Below the pieces are notes generated by a model. That model ran no database searches. It was not told the DNA's origin and saw only the letters and a list, made by a program, of their open reading frames with translations. From NCBI GenBank assembly GCA_963693085.1, contig OY856411.1:114568767-114632766 (forward strand): a stretch of DNA of 64,000 bases. The letters are read 5' to 3'. The DNA is from Alisma plantago-aquatica (Eukaryota; Streptophyta; Magnoliopsida; Alismatales; Alismataceae). The translations under genes were made by a program, and so were the position numbers. Positions 25,980 through 35,359 of the stretch are shown in pieces. The stretch's first letter is position 1. Each line of letters opens with the position of its first letter.

Positions 25980-26790
25980 ATAACATTGATAAATCCCCCA
26001 GTGGTGAGGAGATCTGGAAGGTGATTTTATCAATGACACCTAACAAAGCCCCAGGGCCTGGCGGAGTGTAAAATGAATTCCTTCAAAGCAATTGGACTCA
26101 TGTAGCTCATTCTATTATCAAGATGGTACTTGCTACCTTTCAATCTGGGCAAATTGATAGCAGACTGGCTAATTCTAACATGGTTTAAATCTAGAAAGTT
26201 GAAGTCCCTCAACACTATAGCGACTTCAAGCGTATATCTCTCAACAACTCCTGCTTCAAACTCATCTCAAAGATCATTGTGGAGCATCTCAAACCTCTTA
26301 TGTATGAATGGATTGCACCTATGCATCCATCTTTATTCCTAGACATAATATAAGTGACAATGTCCTCCTTGTCCAAGAAGTTGTCCACTCAATGAGACAC
26401 AAGTCTGGTAAGATCAAATGGATGGAGATTAAGATAGACCTTTATAAGGCCTTCGATTGGATGGGTTGGAGATTTATCCATGACACACTCATTAAAGTTG
26501 GCCTCAACTCAAAATTATTCAGATCATCATGCAGATCATAATGTAGGGAGATACCTCAATCCTTTGGGAAGGGAAACCTTTACCCCCTTTCAAGGCTTCT
26601 CAAGGCATTAGACAAGGGGATCCCATTAATCCCTATGTATTCGTCCTTTTCATGGAAAGATTAAGATAGGCTATTCAGATTGAGGCATCCAAAGGAAACT
26701 AGAAACCTATTACTCTTAATAGAGGTGGGCTCCAACTCACCCATGTTTGTTTTGTTGATGATCTTATTTTGATGGAAAAAAGTTATATTT
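25980..26790 (+). pseudogene. LINE reverse transcriptase remnant
   Basis: The translation shows NKAPGPGG at 26042-26065 (the RT entry motif NKAPGPDG) and FLQSNWTHVAHSI. NISDNVLLVQEVVHSM follows from about 26350, then the KIDLYKAFD palm motif, and HVCFVDDLIL with the FVDD catalytic loop at 26751-26765, a normal variant of F/YADD in plant LINEs. Several stops and frameshifts separate the motifs. The enzyme would copy LINE RNA at a nicked target; here it cannot be made. Confidence 0.85.
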
Positions 26791-27799
26791 CTCAAGCAAC
26801 AATGGTGAAGAAGGTTATGAATCAATTCTCTACCATTTCAAGCCAACAAATAGCTTATGAAAAATCTAAATGCTTCTTTTCATTTAACATCACAAGGAGG
26901 GAGAGGAGAAATCTCAAGAAAGTTGGGCATAACCCAAACATCCAATCTTGGGTGTTACCTGGGGGTCCCATCCTTTATCAAAGAATTAACAAATCCACAC
27001 ATTATTATATACTAGATACAATCAAATAAAGGATGAACAACTAGACAGTTAGGAACCTATCATTGGTTGGAGGCATTAATTTGGCAAAAGCAACTTTGTA
27101 GGGTATTCCTACTTACTCTATGTAGACTGTGAGTTTATCTCCTTCTCTCTACGGTGACATCAATGGGTAGATTAAAAACTTTGTTTGGTCTGGCAGTCAT
27201 GAGGATAAGAAGCTATCCTTGCTATCCTGTAAGAAAGTTACCACTAGGAAAGATATATGTGGCTTGGTCATCAAGGATGCATGGGACTTCAACTAGGCTC
27301 TGACGATGAAAAATATTTGGGCATTCGTTTAAAAACCTCACAAACCGTGAGTTAGGGTAATGTAGGACAAATACTACCACAAAGACAAGTTTACTAGTGG
27401 TCCTTGCTCTACTGTATGGGGCTTCATTATGTGTAATATGCCATCCGTTCTTTCTGAATCTTATAAGGTCATTGTTGGTGGTCTTTCCACCAAAATTTGG
27501 CCTGATAAATGGTTGGGAAACCACAATCTGTCTGAGATTCATCCTACATATACTTATCCCCCTCCCTTGGAGGATCTTCATGTTGTCTCCATGATCAAAG
27601 ATAATGATTGGGATTTGGACTTTATTCACTCATTTATGCCTCTAAAATCATGAATGTGGATCTCCTCAATACCACCACCAAATATCCACATAGGTGATGA
27701 TGTATGGGCCTAACCACATGATGAAGAAGGATCACTGATAGCTTGTTTTTACTATAGATGGATTCGTTATCACAAAGAAACCTCTATGATAGGGAACTA

Positions 27800-27945
27800 G
27801 AAAAGGTTGTGGAGAAAGAAGCTCCTAAACATGTGAAGATCTTTCTATGGTTATTCATGCATGGGGCCCTACTGACCAACATGGAAAACCGCCACATTGA
27901 ATGTGACAAAATCTGCCCCTAGTGTGGAAATGCTAAGAAAGCCTA
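27800..27945 (+). pseudogene. LINE zf-RVT-type segment remnant
   Basis: Translation shows EAPKHVKIFLWLFMHGALLT followed by HIECDKICP, a stop, and CGNAKKA. This matches the plant LINE segment with KxFLW-L-x-x-x-x-L-T and a paired-cysteine motif (C-P-x-C) found between RT and RNase H. The stop falls inside the cysteine pair. Confidence 0.7.
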
Positions 27946-28225
27946 GCCAAGGAAGTTTGGAGAATCAAGCATCCTCCACATGATTTCTTTGATCTGATTG
28001 AAGCATCCAAGAAATAAGTTATCATTGAAGAGAGAAATGAATCACATGAAGTTCTTTTTGTTATTACTTATTGGAATCTTTGGACAACTCACAATGAGTT
28101 TGTACATGACATAGTGAAATAGCCAATGGATATCCTCAGCCTATTTATTTCCCAAATAACTAATACGATCCTCAATCTTCCACATGAAGCTCATGGAATG
28201 TCTCCTGTAACCAATGAGCACCCAT

Positions 28226-28655
28226 TGGGAGATCACTCCTTGTTGATTTACTACAATGATGTCCATCTTCAAGACACCAAAGATGGAGCTCTAGGAATCT
28301 ATGTAACTTCAAACTCAGGCTCATGTGTGTTGGGATTTGGTATTTGAACTCAAACCATGAGTGTCACAGAAGTAGAAATCATGGGCATCTAACAATCTCT
28401 AATGATCTACAAGCCAAAAGGATGTGGGAATGCCAACATCTTAATGGACACTAGCACATCAGTTGATTTTCTACAACAGAGACAGAAGGTCTCGTACAAA
28501 CTCAAACCACTGGTGTAGTCATGCTCCGAGCTGCAAAACTTAATTAATTTCCATGTGCAAATCATTGCTCGTACTACAAATGAGATAGCTCATAGTATTG
28601 CTAAATTTTGTTTGAAAAATAATGCATCAGTCAGATTTTCTAGTCACCCAGACTA
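28226..28655 (+). pseudogene. LINE-associated RNase H-like domain remnant
   Basis: Readable segments are KDGALGIYVTSNSGSCVLG, then VTEVEIMGI with the second acidic residue, then ANILMDTSTSVDFL with the third, and later ARTTNEIAHSIAKFCLKN with the final His-containing helix. The order is that of the RVT_3 RNase H domain at the C-terminus of some plant LINE ORF2 proteins. Stops occur at about 28346 and 28391. Confidence 0.75.
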
Positions 28656-28734
28656 GCTAACTAGGCCAAAGACAGTCAATTACATCTCAATGAGGGATTA
28701 GTATGAATAAAAATCTCTTAGTTCACAAAAAATA

Positions 28735-28748
28735 TAGATGGGTACAAG
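28735..28748. repeat. Right target-site duplication of LINE
   Basis: tagatgggtacaag directly after the A-rich tail; pairs with 25933-25946. Confidence 0.8.
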
Positions 28749-30689
28749 CTATCAACTTGGGATTGGATAATCATAAATTTGGTATTGTGGTAGAAGGAAA
28801 GGTCTATCACTTGGTGACATGTTTCATTACAAATTAATTACCATTGAGTTTTTATGTATCTATCATACTTGTATTTTAGGGAATGGGAAACACGCCACAA
28901 TCTATACTTGATTTTGTACACAATATAATAGCATAAGTAGATAGTGCTATGGTGGGGTTTCCTAGAGACATAGTCATCTATGAGAAGGTCCATCAAATTC
29001 CTATTATTTTTTTTGAATATTTTCTAATTTTTTGTATATGTATTAAATTTAAATAAGGAAAATCTAACAAATGCTAAAATCAAAAGAAAAAATATGTGTA
29101 TGGGTCTCTCTCAAAATCCTAAACCCTATTTCTTGGGGTGTACGTGCAAATCCTTATTTTGATTCTTAGCCCATAAAAAATCAGGTCAAATATGGCGATC
29201 CATATGGTCAAGGATGTCATAGGACAATACGTTAATGTTAATTTTGTTCTTCAAGATATGATAGATCTATGTTAGTATGATTAGCTAAATACCTTTATTA
29301 TAGTATTATGCATTAATATCTCCATATTAGAAGTGTGGACATTATGAGAGATTATCAATGCAACAAGTCCATGTGAATATGTATCTCAATATGTTATATA
29401 TAAAACAAGTATTTATAATTATTTTACTAATGCATATAGTAACTTTAAATTATCAAATAATTAATCTAGTCTTACTATTTCCTTCAATAATTAGCTATGG
29501 GGGAAAAATACTATTATTCTACATTTGAATATTTCTCATCTGCACTTAAGTATCTTTTTTGTACGAGGAAGGAACATAACTCTCTATGCTTTTAATTTTT
29601 CACAAGTTTTATAAGAGAATTCTATTTCATAACTTACAATTTTAACTTATGACTTATCCTTCAATTTTGAACTTTATTGTTTCTCTTTTTTCTTTGTTCT
29701 TGTTTAGTAACAAGCACCGAGAATGGTTGATGATCGCCCCAAGCTTAATAACTACATTTTGTTTTGACTCATTTTGTAAGACGTGAAGGTACACACTTTA
29801 AAGTTTTCAATTATGGGGTAAGTATAAATCTTTAGCCATCAACATAATAATTAATATATCTTCATCATGATAAGTCTACTAAAACAACTATCTTATTAAC
29901 TTATAGGGGTACAAAAGCATTTTGTGAGTGTGGGGATAGATAGATAAAAAATTGAAATGAGTATCTTAGAAGAGAATAAAGATAGTTTGATGTCTTAAAA
30001 CCTCCCATCAACGTTTCTTATTGTTATTTATTAACATATGAAATAACTCTAAATTTTAGTGCCCTATACATGACAATGGTTGGGAATACAAATACTATAT
30101 TATGAAGTATATGGATCTCATTCTCAAGAGTATATGGATCTCATTCTCAAAACAATGTCACGTGATATCCAAAATATATAACATTTAATATAGATCGGGG
30201 TCATAAATTTACAATTTAAATTTAAATTGATAGGTCTCTAACACACAGTCATATGCACTGGATACTATAGGTGCCCTCAGAGAATATCGGGAAAATGATT
30301 ATGTAAAAGAAGTTAAATTTGAATTATAAATTATATGATCACGTAGTTTAAAACTCTAAATTATAATTTTTTATGAAATTGACTAATATGTGAATATACA
30401 CATTTATGTCAAGTCTAGTTAACACAATCTTCTGTGCGCTCCTGAATGTTTGTGAATGATGTTGATATGTGCAGTTATATGAATACCCTGTGAATGAAGA
30501 ATAATATGTGAATATGTATATAATATGAGAGTGTATTATTTGAATGGAATTTGATATGTGTATGATTTGGTAAATGGATCATGTGAATTCAAGTGAATAT
30601 GTTATGATTTGGTCATTTCATGTGAAGGAAAGTGAAATAGAAATGTGAATGCAAGTGAATTTTAGGTTGTATATGTTTTATTGGTATTT
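28749..30689. other. Unassigned right internal part of CACTA element
   Basis: No long frame or domain recognised. By position it should be the 3' part of the CACTA element, possibly with old insertions. Confidence 0.35.
30107..30152. repeat. 23-bp tandem duplication
   Basis: Two adjacent copies beginning gtatatggatctcattctca that differ only near the end. Confidence 0.85.
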
Positions 30690-31010
30690 TTGTAGGTTTG
30701 AAGATGACCTACTAAATAATAGGTCTATATCTTTATATGTTTCTATAACAAGAAACATATCTATAGTGTCAGTTATCTATAAAAGCTAAGGCTATAAATT
30801 TACAATGTCAGTTTTGCACAAGCAAACTGACACTAGAAACGTTTGTAGAATAACTACTAATATGATGGAGTATATGGCATAGAAATATGTAAGAACCAAG
30901 TCTACAAACATAGTATGCCAGTTTACTTATAAGAAACTATCACTATAGACCTCTGTAGAAACTAAAAGGTTCTACTGGCAACATGGATTATGTAGCTTTA
31001 GATTTTGTAG
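30690..31010. repeat. Right subterminal repeats of CACTA element
   Basis: ctatagtgtcagtt at 30761-30774, acaatgtcagtt at about 30802, aactgacactag at 30823-30834 and aactatcactatag at 30935-30948. They mirror the left array in sequence and in mixed orientation. Confidence 0.65.
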
Positions 31011-32811
31011 GAAAACCAAAGGTGTGTGTAGTTAGTTGCATTAGTTTCTTTACCTTTTCTAAAAAACAATAATTTTGTTGTTTCGGTTCATGTGAACTAA
31101 GAAATCGATGTTGTAGCCTTGATCTATATTATCTCCCACCTATGCATCACATTTTAACTGCTAGAGCATGTGAATACTACTAGAATATACACATAGAACA
31201 TGTAGCACATATGTTAAGCCCAATGGGTAGATCCAACTGGGAACAATGATGATTTTGGACTTATAAAACTAATAATTAAGGCTTCAATATTATATATTCA
31301 CTTTCTTTAATATAGCCTTTCCATTTCATATTCATATTATATATCTCTTACTCTTACGTTATTTGTTGGACTGTGCTACATGTTAATGGGAATTCAAAAA
31401 TCTCTACTTGATTAGGACTAAGGAAGATGATTATTATAAAATGAAATGGATCTAAATGATGAGTAATTGGACTAGGTTAAATAGTGAAATTCTAATCAGG
31501 TAGTGTAGTGCAATATGACTGTATAATATATGGTAGGATAAGGAAATTAATATTATTATAGCAACGCTAGGGTTGTCATAAGGTGTCCAACATTGTGTAC
31601 TTTTGAGTATACTAGGTTCTTGTTTCCTCAACATCTTAAGATGGTTATATGTATGCGTGGTTGAGGCCATAGCTCTTGTGATATGTGATATATGAATGAT
31701 ATGGGTTTTGTACCCAGTGATTGGTCTCGAGACCTAAGTAATCAAGACAGACTTGATTTATGTGGAGATGACTTTGAGCCTCCATAGTATGCTTGTCTTG
31801 GTTCCTACTAGAAAGTTATACCTTACTACGACAAAGGTTTGGGAGATCTTATGGAGTCCTTTAATCCTAAGATCTTATATGGTGGACTTAGAGACTTCAT
31901 AGTTATAAGCTTGTAGTTTTGATGGTACATCTTCACAATTAACTAGGACCAGACTCTTATATAATATACAATCGAGTAGGTTATAAATGATAATACTACT
32001 CATCACATTTATAGGATGTTCAAATGATAATATAATGCATTAAAAGTAAGATTATCTTCTTTTTCTTAAGATGATTGAATTATGAAAATACTTCTATAGA
32101 TATTGAGTTACCACATGCCATGTGATACATATTCTTTAACCTAAATTATGAAGTGACATGTGTAATTGGAAATTGATATTTTTACATATTATAATTCATC
32201 TTAAAATGATGTTTATGTATGATTTTATCTTGGCGAGAATAATCCTCTAGTTGGGACTCTTTATGAGTCTCACATGGTTCTCCACAAAATTGTAGATATG
32301 ATAGAGAAACGAAAAAGATATGATGATCAATATTTAACAAGAAATAGCATATCTATTTCTAGAGTGTATTTGCACTCTCACATTCCTGAGTGATGGTTGG
32401 GAAGTTGGTGATGTATGTGGTAAGCTATTATCTAAGGTGATTTTCTTACATTTGTAAGTTGTGATCTGGATTAAGATTCATATGTTTTGCATCTTCATGA
32501 ATAAGTACCTTGCAAAACTTTTGATGAGATTATTAAAAATATTTCAATTTGTTTGTGATATCAAGAATTGTCTTTGGTTTGATGTTGACAATAAATGGTG
32601 CATTTTTATGTGATGTCATTTACGGTTTCATTCTGTTTGTCAGTTTTCAGGTACTTGTGAGTTTGTTTTATTTGGATTTCTAATTTGATTGTTTTATGGT
32701 TTTTATTTTAACATTGGGTTTTCTAGGAATTTATTTGGATGATCAGATGAGGTTTGATCATCCTTGTGGGTCATCACAAAGAAGGGAAAATGTGGTTCTT
32801 GGGAAATATCT
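31011..32811. other. Unassigned region between CACTA and Cassandra
   Basis: AT-rich with only short frames. No terminal repeat, primer site or domain recognised. Confidence 0.25.
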
Positions 32812-33102
32812 TGTAACGTCCTAGGATTTGAGGCCTCAGATAACATGATCTTAAAAGGAATGATTGGACTACCCATATCACCAAGGCAAACCTACTTTTT
32901 AGGGAGACCATCACTAAAGAACTCCCTAGTTAAGCGTGTTCAACATGGAGTAGAACTAGGATGGGTGACCAGTCGAGAAGTTTATCCTGGCTTGCGTGTG
33001 AGTGAGGACAAAGTGCATAGTTAAGGCTAGTGGTGATCTGTGGGGCCAGTTGTCATTTGTGAGACTCTATTAGAGCCTAGGGAAGTGGGTCTAGGCATTA
33101 CA
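32812..33102 (+). repeat. 5' LTR of outer Cassandra
   Basis: 291 bp, TG...CA ends, with a 5S-like domain inside. The other LTR is 33355-33430 plus 34266-34479 (290 bp when joined). Confidence 0.9.
32882..33003 (+). other. 5S rRNA-like domain in Cassandra LTR
   Basis: The segment includes agttaagcgtgtt at 32928-32940, matching the 5S A-box region, and aggatgggtgacc at 32958-32970, matching the C-box. These internal control elements bind TFIIIA and recruit RNA polymerase III in true 5S genes. The surrounding sequence (agaactccctagttaag, agtagaactaggatggg) follows plant 5S with substitutions. It is part of the LTR and not a ribosomal gene. Whether it is transcribed is unknown. Confidence 0.85.
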
Positions 33103-33104
33103 AA

Positions 33105-33117
33105 TGGTATAAGAACC
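33105..33117 (+). other. Primer binding site of outer Cassandra
   Basis: tggtataagaacc, a two-mismatch form of the initiator-Met PBS tggtatcagagcc, two bases after the 5' LTR. The nested copy has the unmutated version. Confidence 0.8.
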
Positions 33118-33354
33118 AATTTCCCTCTAGTAGGTAGGGCCCACATGGGCATGTGGCATGCCAGTCTTGAGCCATTTGGTCCAGGCATGTTGGAAAGGAC
33201 TGTTCATGGTGATGTAGCCACCCTTGTGTTGGTATTTCGTGATTGGGAGTTGGGGGTCCATTGGCCATTATGGGTGTGCACTGAAATGGGAAAATATTAT
33301 GAGACCATATAGTTGAGCCTTGATGATGACATCAAGAGTCTAAGTGGGAGAGAT

Positions 33355-33430
33355 TGTAACATCCCATGATTTGAGGCCTCAGTTTACATGATCTTAAAAG
33401 GAAAGATTGAAATACACATATCACCAAGGT
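33355..33430 (+). repeat. 3' LTR of outer Cassandra, first part
   Basis: Begins TGTAACATCCCATG and breaks off after atatcaccaaggt, where the antisense Cassandra enters. Continues at 34266 with gcacctgcttttcagg. Confidence 0.9.
33426..33430. repeat. Left target-site duplication AAGGT of nested Cassandra
   Basis: aaggt here and aaggt at 34261-34265 flank the nested copy exactly. Removing the insert and one copy restores the Cassandra LTR. Confidence 0.95.
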
Positions 33431-33721
33431 TGTAACAATCGAGCCCACTGCCCTAGGCTCTAGTAGAGTTTTAGGAATGACGACTGGCCCCACAGACCAC
33501 CACTAGCCATAACTGCACACTTTGTCCTCACTAAGGCACAAGCCAAGATCAACTTCCCGACTTGTCACCCATCCTAGTACTACTCCAAGATGAGCACGCT
33601 TAACTATGGAGTTCTTTAGTGATGGGCTCCCAAAAAAGGAGGTGCACCTTGGTGATATGGGTAGTCCAATCATTCCTTATAAGATTATTATATCTGAGAC
33701 CTCAAATCCTAGGAAGTTACA
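33431..33721 (-). repeat. 3' LTR of nested Cassandra
   Basis: 291 bp, nearly identical to 33975-34260. Its 5S-like boxes read gtcacccatcct and gcacgcttaact on the plus strand. Confidence 0.9.
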
Positions 33722-33959
33722 ATCTCCTCCACTTAGACTCTTGACGTCCTCGTCAAGGCTCAACTATAAGGCCTCATAACATCACTCCATTTCAGTGCAG
33801 ACCCATAATGACCCATGGACACCCAACTCTCGATCACGGAATACCAGTGCAAGGGTGGATACATGAACCATGGACAACCCTTTCCTACATGCCTGGACCA
33901 CACCGCTCAAGTCTGGCATGTCACATGCCCATGTGGGCCCTACCTACTAGAGGGGTTAT

Positions 33960-33972
33960 GGCTCTGATACCA
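33960..33972 (-). other. Primer binding site of nested Cassandra
   Basis: The plus strand ggctctgatacca gives tggtatcagagcc on the minus strand, complementary to the 3' part of initiator tRNA-Met, with two bases before the LTR. Confidence 0.9.
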
Positions 33973-33974
33973 TT

Positions 33975-34260
33975 TGTAACAACCGGCCCCACTTCCCTAG
34001 GCTCTAGTAGAGTTTCAGGAATGATGATTGGCCCCACAGACCCCCACTAGCCTTAACTGCACACTTTGTCCTCACTGAGGCACAAGCCAGGATCAACTTC
34101 CTGACTGGTCACCCATCCTAGTACTACTCCAAGCTGAGCATGCTTAACTATGGAGTTCTTTAGTGATGGGCTCCCGGATAAGGAGGTGCACCTTGGTAGG
34201 TAGTCCAATCATTCCTTATAAGATCATTATATCTGAGGCCTCAAATCCTGGGACGTTACA
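33975..34260 (-). repeat. 5' LTR of nested Cassandra
   Basis: 286 bp, with TG/CA ends. Antisense 5S-like boxes are visible as ggtcacccatcct (about 34110) and gcatgcttaact (about 34138). Confidence 0.9.
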
Positions 34261-34479
34261 AAGGTGCACCTGCTTTTCAGGAAACCATCACTAAAGAACT
34301 CCATAGTTAAGCATGCTCAACTTGGAGTAGTATTAGGATGGGTGACCAGTTGGGAAGTTGACCTCGGCTTGCGTGTGAGTGAGGAAAAAGTGTGCAGTTA
34401 AGGCTAGTGGTGATTTGTGGGGCTAGTCGTCATTCCTGAGACTCTACTAGAGCCTAGGGCAGTGGGCCCATGCGTTACA
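34261..34479 (+). repeat. 3' LTR of outer Cassandra, second part, with right AAGGT duplication
   Basis: aaggt (34261-34265) is the right target duplication. The sequence then continues the interrupted LTR through its 5S-like domain (agttaagcatgctc, aggatgggtgacc) and ends gcgttaca at 34479. Confidence 0.9.
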
Positions 34480-34484
34480 TATCC

Positions 34485-35354
34485 CATAAGGTGATTCCTA
34501 TGAATGACAAACTCTTTTGGTATAGGACCCACAATGTAGCTAGATGTTTGTGTTGTAAGATCCCATCGTGCGAATCAATGATCTGTCTCTTTATAGATAT
34601 TGATGTTGCATGTTTCACTTGTGCGTGTTTGGTGGAGATTATATCACATGCTGATTTCCTTGGAAAAAGAAGTCAGTGTAATGGACCCTTCATCATGTAG
34701 GTGCCATCACAAAGCGTGAGAAGATGGCTTTCCACCTACCTCCACTCATTGTTCTAGTGGGACATATGGTGTTACAGATGGAACATGTGATATGACAACA
34801 AGAAGATACATTTACACATGCTTTGTCAAGAGATCAATTTCATTGTTAACACAAATAGCTAACATGGATTGTTTTTACAACATTATAATGTGGGGTCCAT
34901 CTTATCAAGGCATATGGCATCCAACACCCAAGTTTTAAGTTGTAGCATATTAAGATGATAAAATGGAATCCTGCATATTTGATATATAGGAAACTAAATG
35001 AGGTCGTGGAAATATGTGAGAGTGGGTTGTAGAATTATTCTAGGTGAACAATATGAATTTTGAGAGATAGTACGGAGAATATGATCTTGGCAAAAATATA
35101 TTGGTTGAATGCCTTTGACTGTTAAGAAGTGCTCATACATGCCATTGTAGTAGCGCATAAAGTAGAATATAGAATCAATCTCAAAATTTCTTTGATTGAG
35201 ACTGCCATGATTGTTTTTTAACAAAGATTTGGAATAAGATCTAGAAACATTGAGGTTCATCCCCTACCTTATGGATGTTAATGCAGCTATAAATGAGTGG
35301 CCATTATTGTCCATGTTATAGTGATATGGTTGATATGACAGCTCCATTGATGTG
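34485..35354. other. Unassigned spacer
   Basis: One plus-strand frame (34470-34700) and one minus-strand frame (34994-35260) of 76 and 88 codons show no domain I know. It ends at the insertion point of the complete Athila-like element. Confidence 0.25.
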
Positions 35355-35359
35355 ACTAT
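35355..35359. repeat. Left target-site duplication ACTAT of Athila-like element
   Basis: actat here equals actat at 46606-46610, directly outside the two LTRs. Confidence 0.95.

Larger units (their letters stand above)
25947..28734 (+). mobile_element. 5'-truncated L1-type LINE inside the CACTA element
   Basis: The element contains the RT, zinc-knuckle-like and RNase H regions of a plant L1 ORF2 in order. It ends in a short A-rich tail (cacaaaaaatat at about 28724-28734) and is flanked by a 14-bp near-perfect direct duplication. ORF1 and the endonuclease are missing. It starts just before the RT (about 2.8 kb total), the usual result of incomplete target-primed reverse transcription. It lies between the second-ORF remnant and the right subterminal repeats of the CACTA element, so it inserted after that element. 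Confidence 0.85.
21319..31010 (+). mobile_element. Degraded CACTA (En/Spm) DNA transposon with LINE insertion
   Basis: Both ends carry copies of an aactgacactatag-like motif in both orientations (21625, 21671, 21691 at left; 30761, 30802, 30823, 30934 at right). This is the subterminal-repeat organisation of CACTA elements. Between them on the plus strand are traces of a transposase-associated domain, of the Tnp2 transposase and of a second En/Spm-type ORF, in that order. A LINE of 2.8 kb is inserted in the right half. The exact TIRs are worn: ctataaaaatgctt near 21320 and gctttagattttgtagg near 30995 are the best candidates. Ends are approximate and the 3-bp target duplication was not resolved. 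Confidence 0.7.
33431..34260 (-). mobile_element. Complete nested antisense Cassandra TRIM
   Basis: On the minus strand: 5' LTR 34260-33975, PBS tggtatcagagcc at 33972-33960, an internal region of about 250 bp, a purine tract (minus strand aagtggaggagat at about 33734-33722) and the 3' LTR at 33721-33431. Both LTRs contain the 5S-like domain. An exact 5-bp duplication AAGGT flanks the element. It sits inside the 3' LTR of another Cassandra in opposite orientation, so inverted 5S-like domains now lie close together. No ORF is expected in this class. Confidence 0.95.
32812..34479 (+). mobile_element. Cassandra TRIM element, split by a second Cassandra
   Basis: 5' LTR 32812-33102 begins TGTAACGTCC and ends ATTACA. 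Next is a PBS-like tggtataagaacc at 33105-33117, an internal region of about 250 bp, then a purine tract (aagtgggagagat, ending 33354). The 3' LTR starts at 33355 and resumes after an insertion, at 34266-34479. The LTRs contain 5S-rRNA-like sequence, the hallmark of Cassandra. Flanks tatct (32807-32811) and tatcc (34480-34484) form a target duplication with one mismatch. There is no coding capacity, as expected, so mobility would depend on proteins from other elements. Confidence 0.9.

Noticed and set aside
27222..27629. 135-codon minus-strand ORF
   Set aside because: Antisense to the LINE ORF2 remnant, with no domain of its own.
32764..33312. Two plus-strand ORFs of 86 and 90 codons
   Set aside because: They span Cassandra LTR and internal sequence, an element class without coding capacity.
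32882..34380. Several 5S rRNA-like sequences suggesting a 5S gene cluster
   Set aside because: They lie inside LTRs with TG...CA ends, initiator-Met primer sites and target duplications, and differ from true plant 5S at many positions. They are Cassandra domains.
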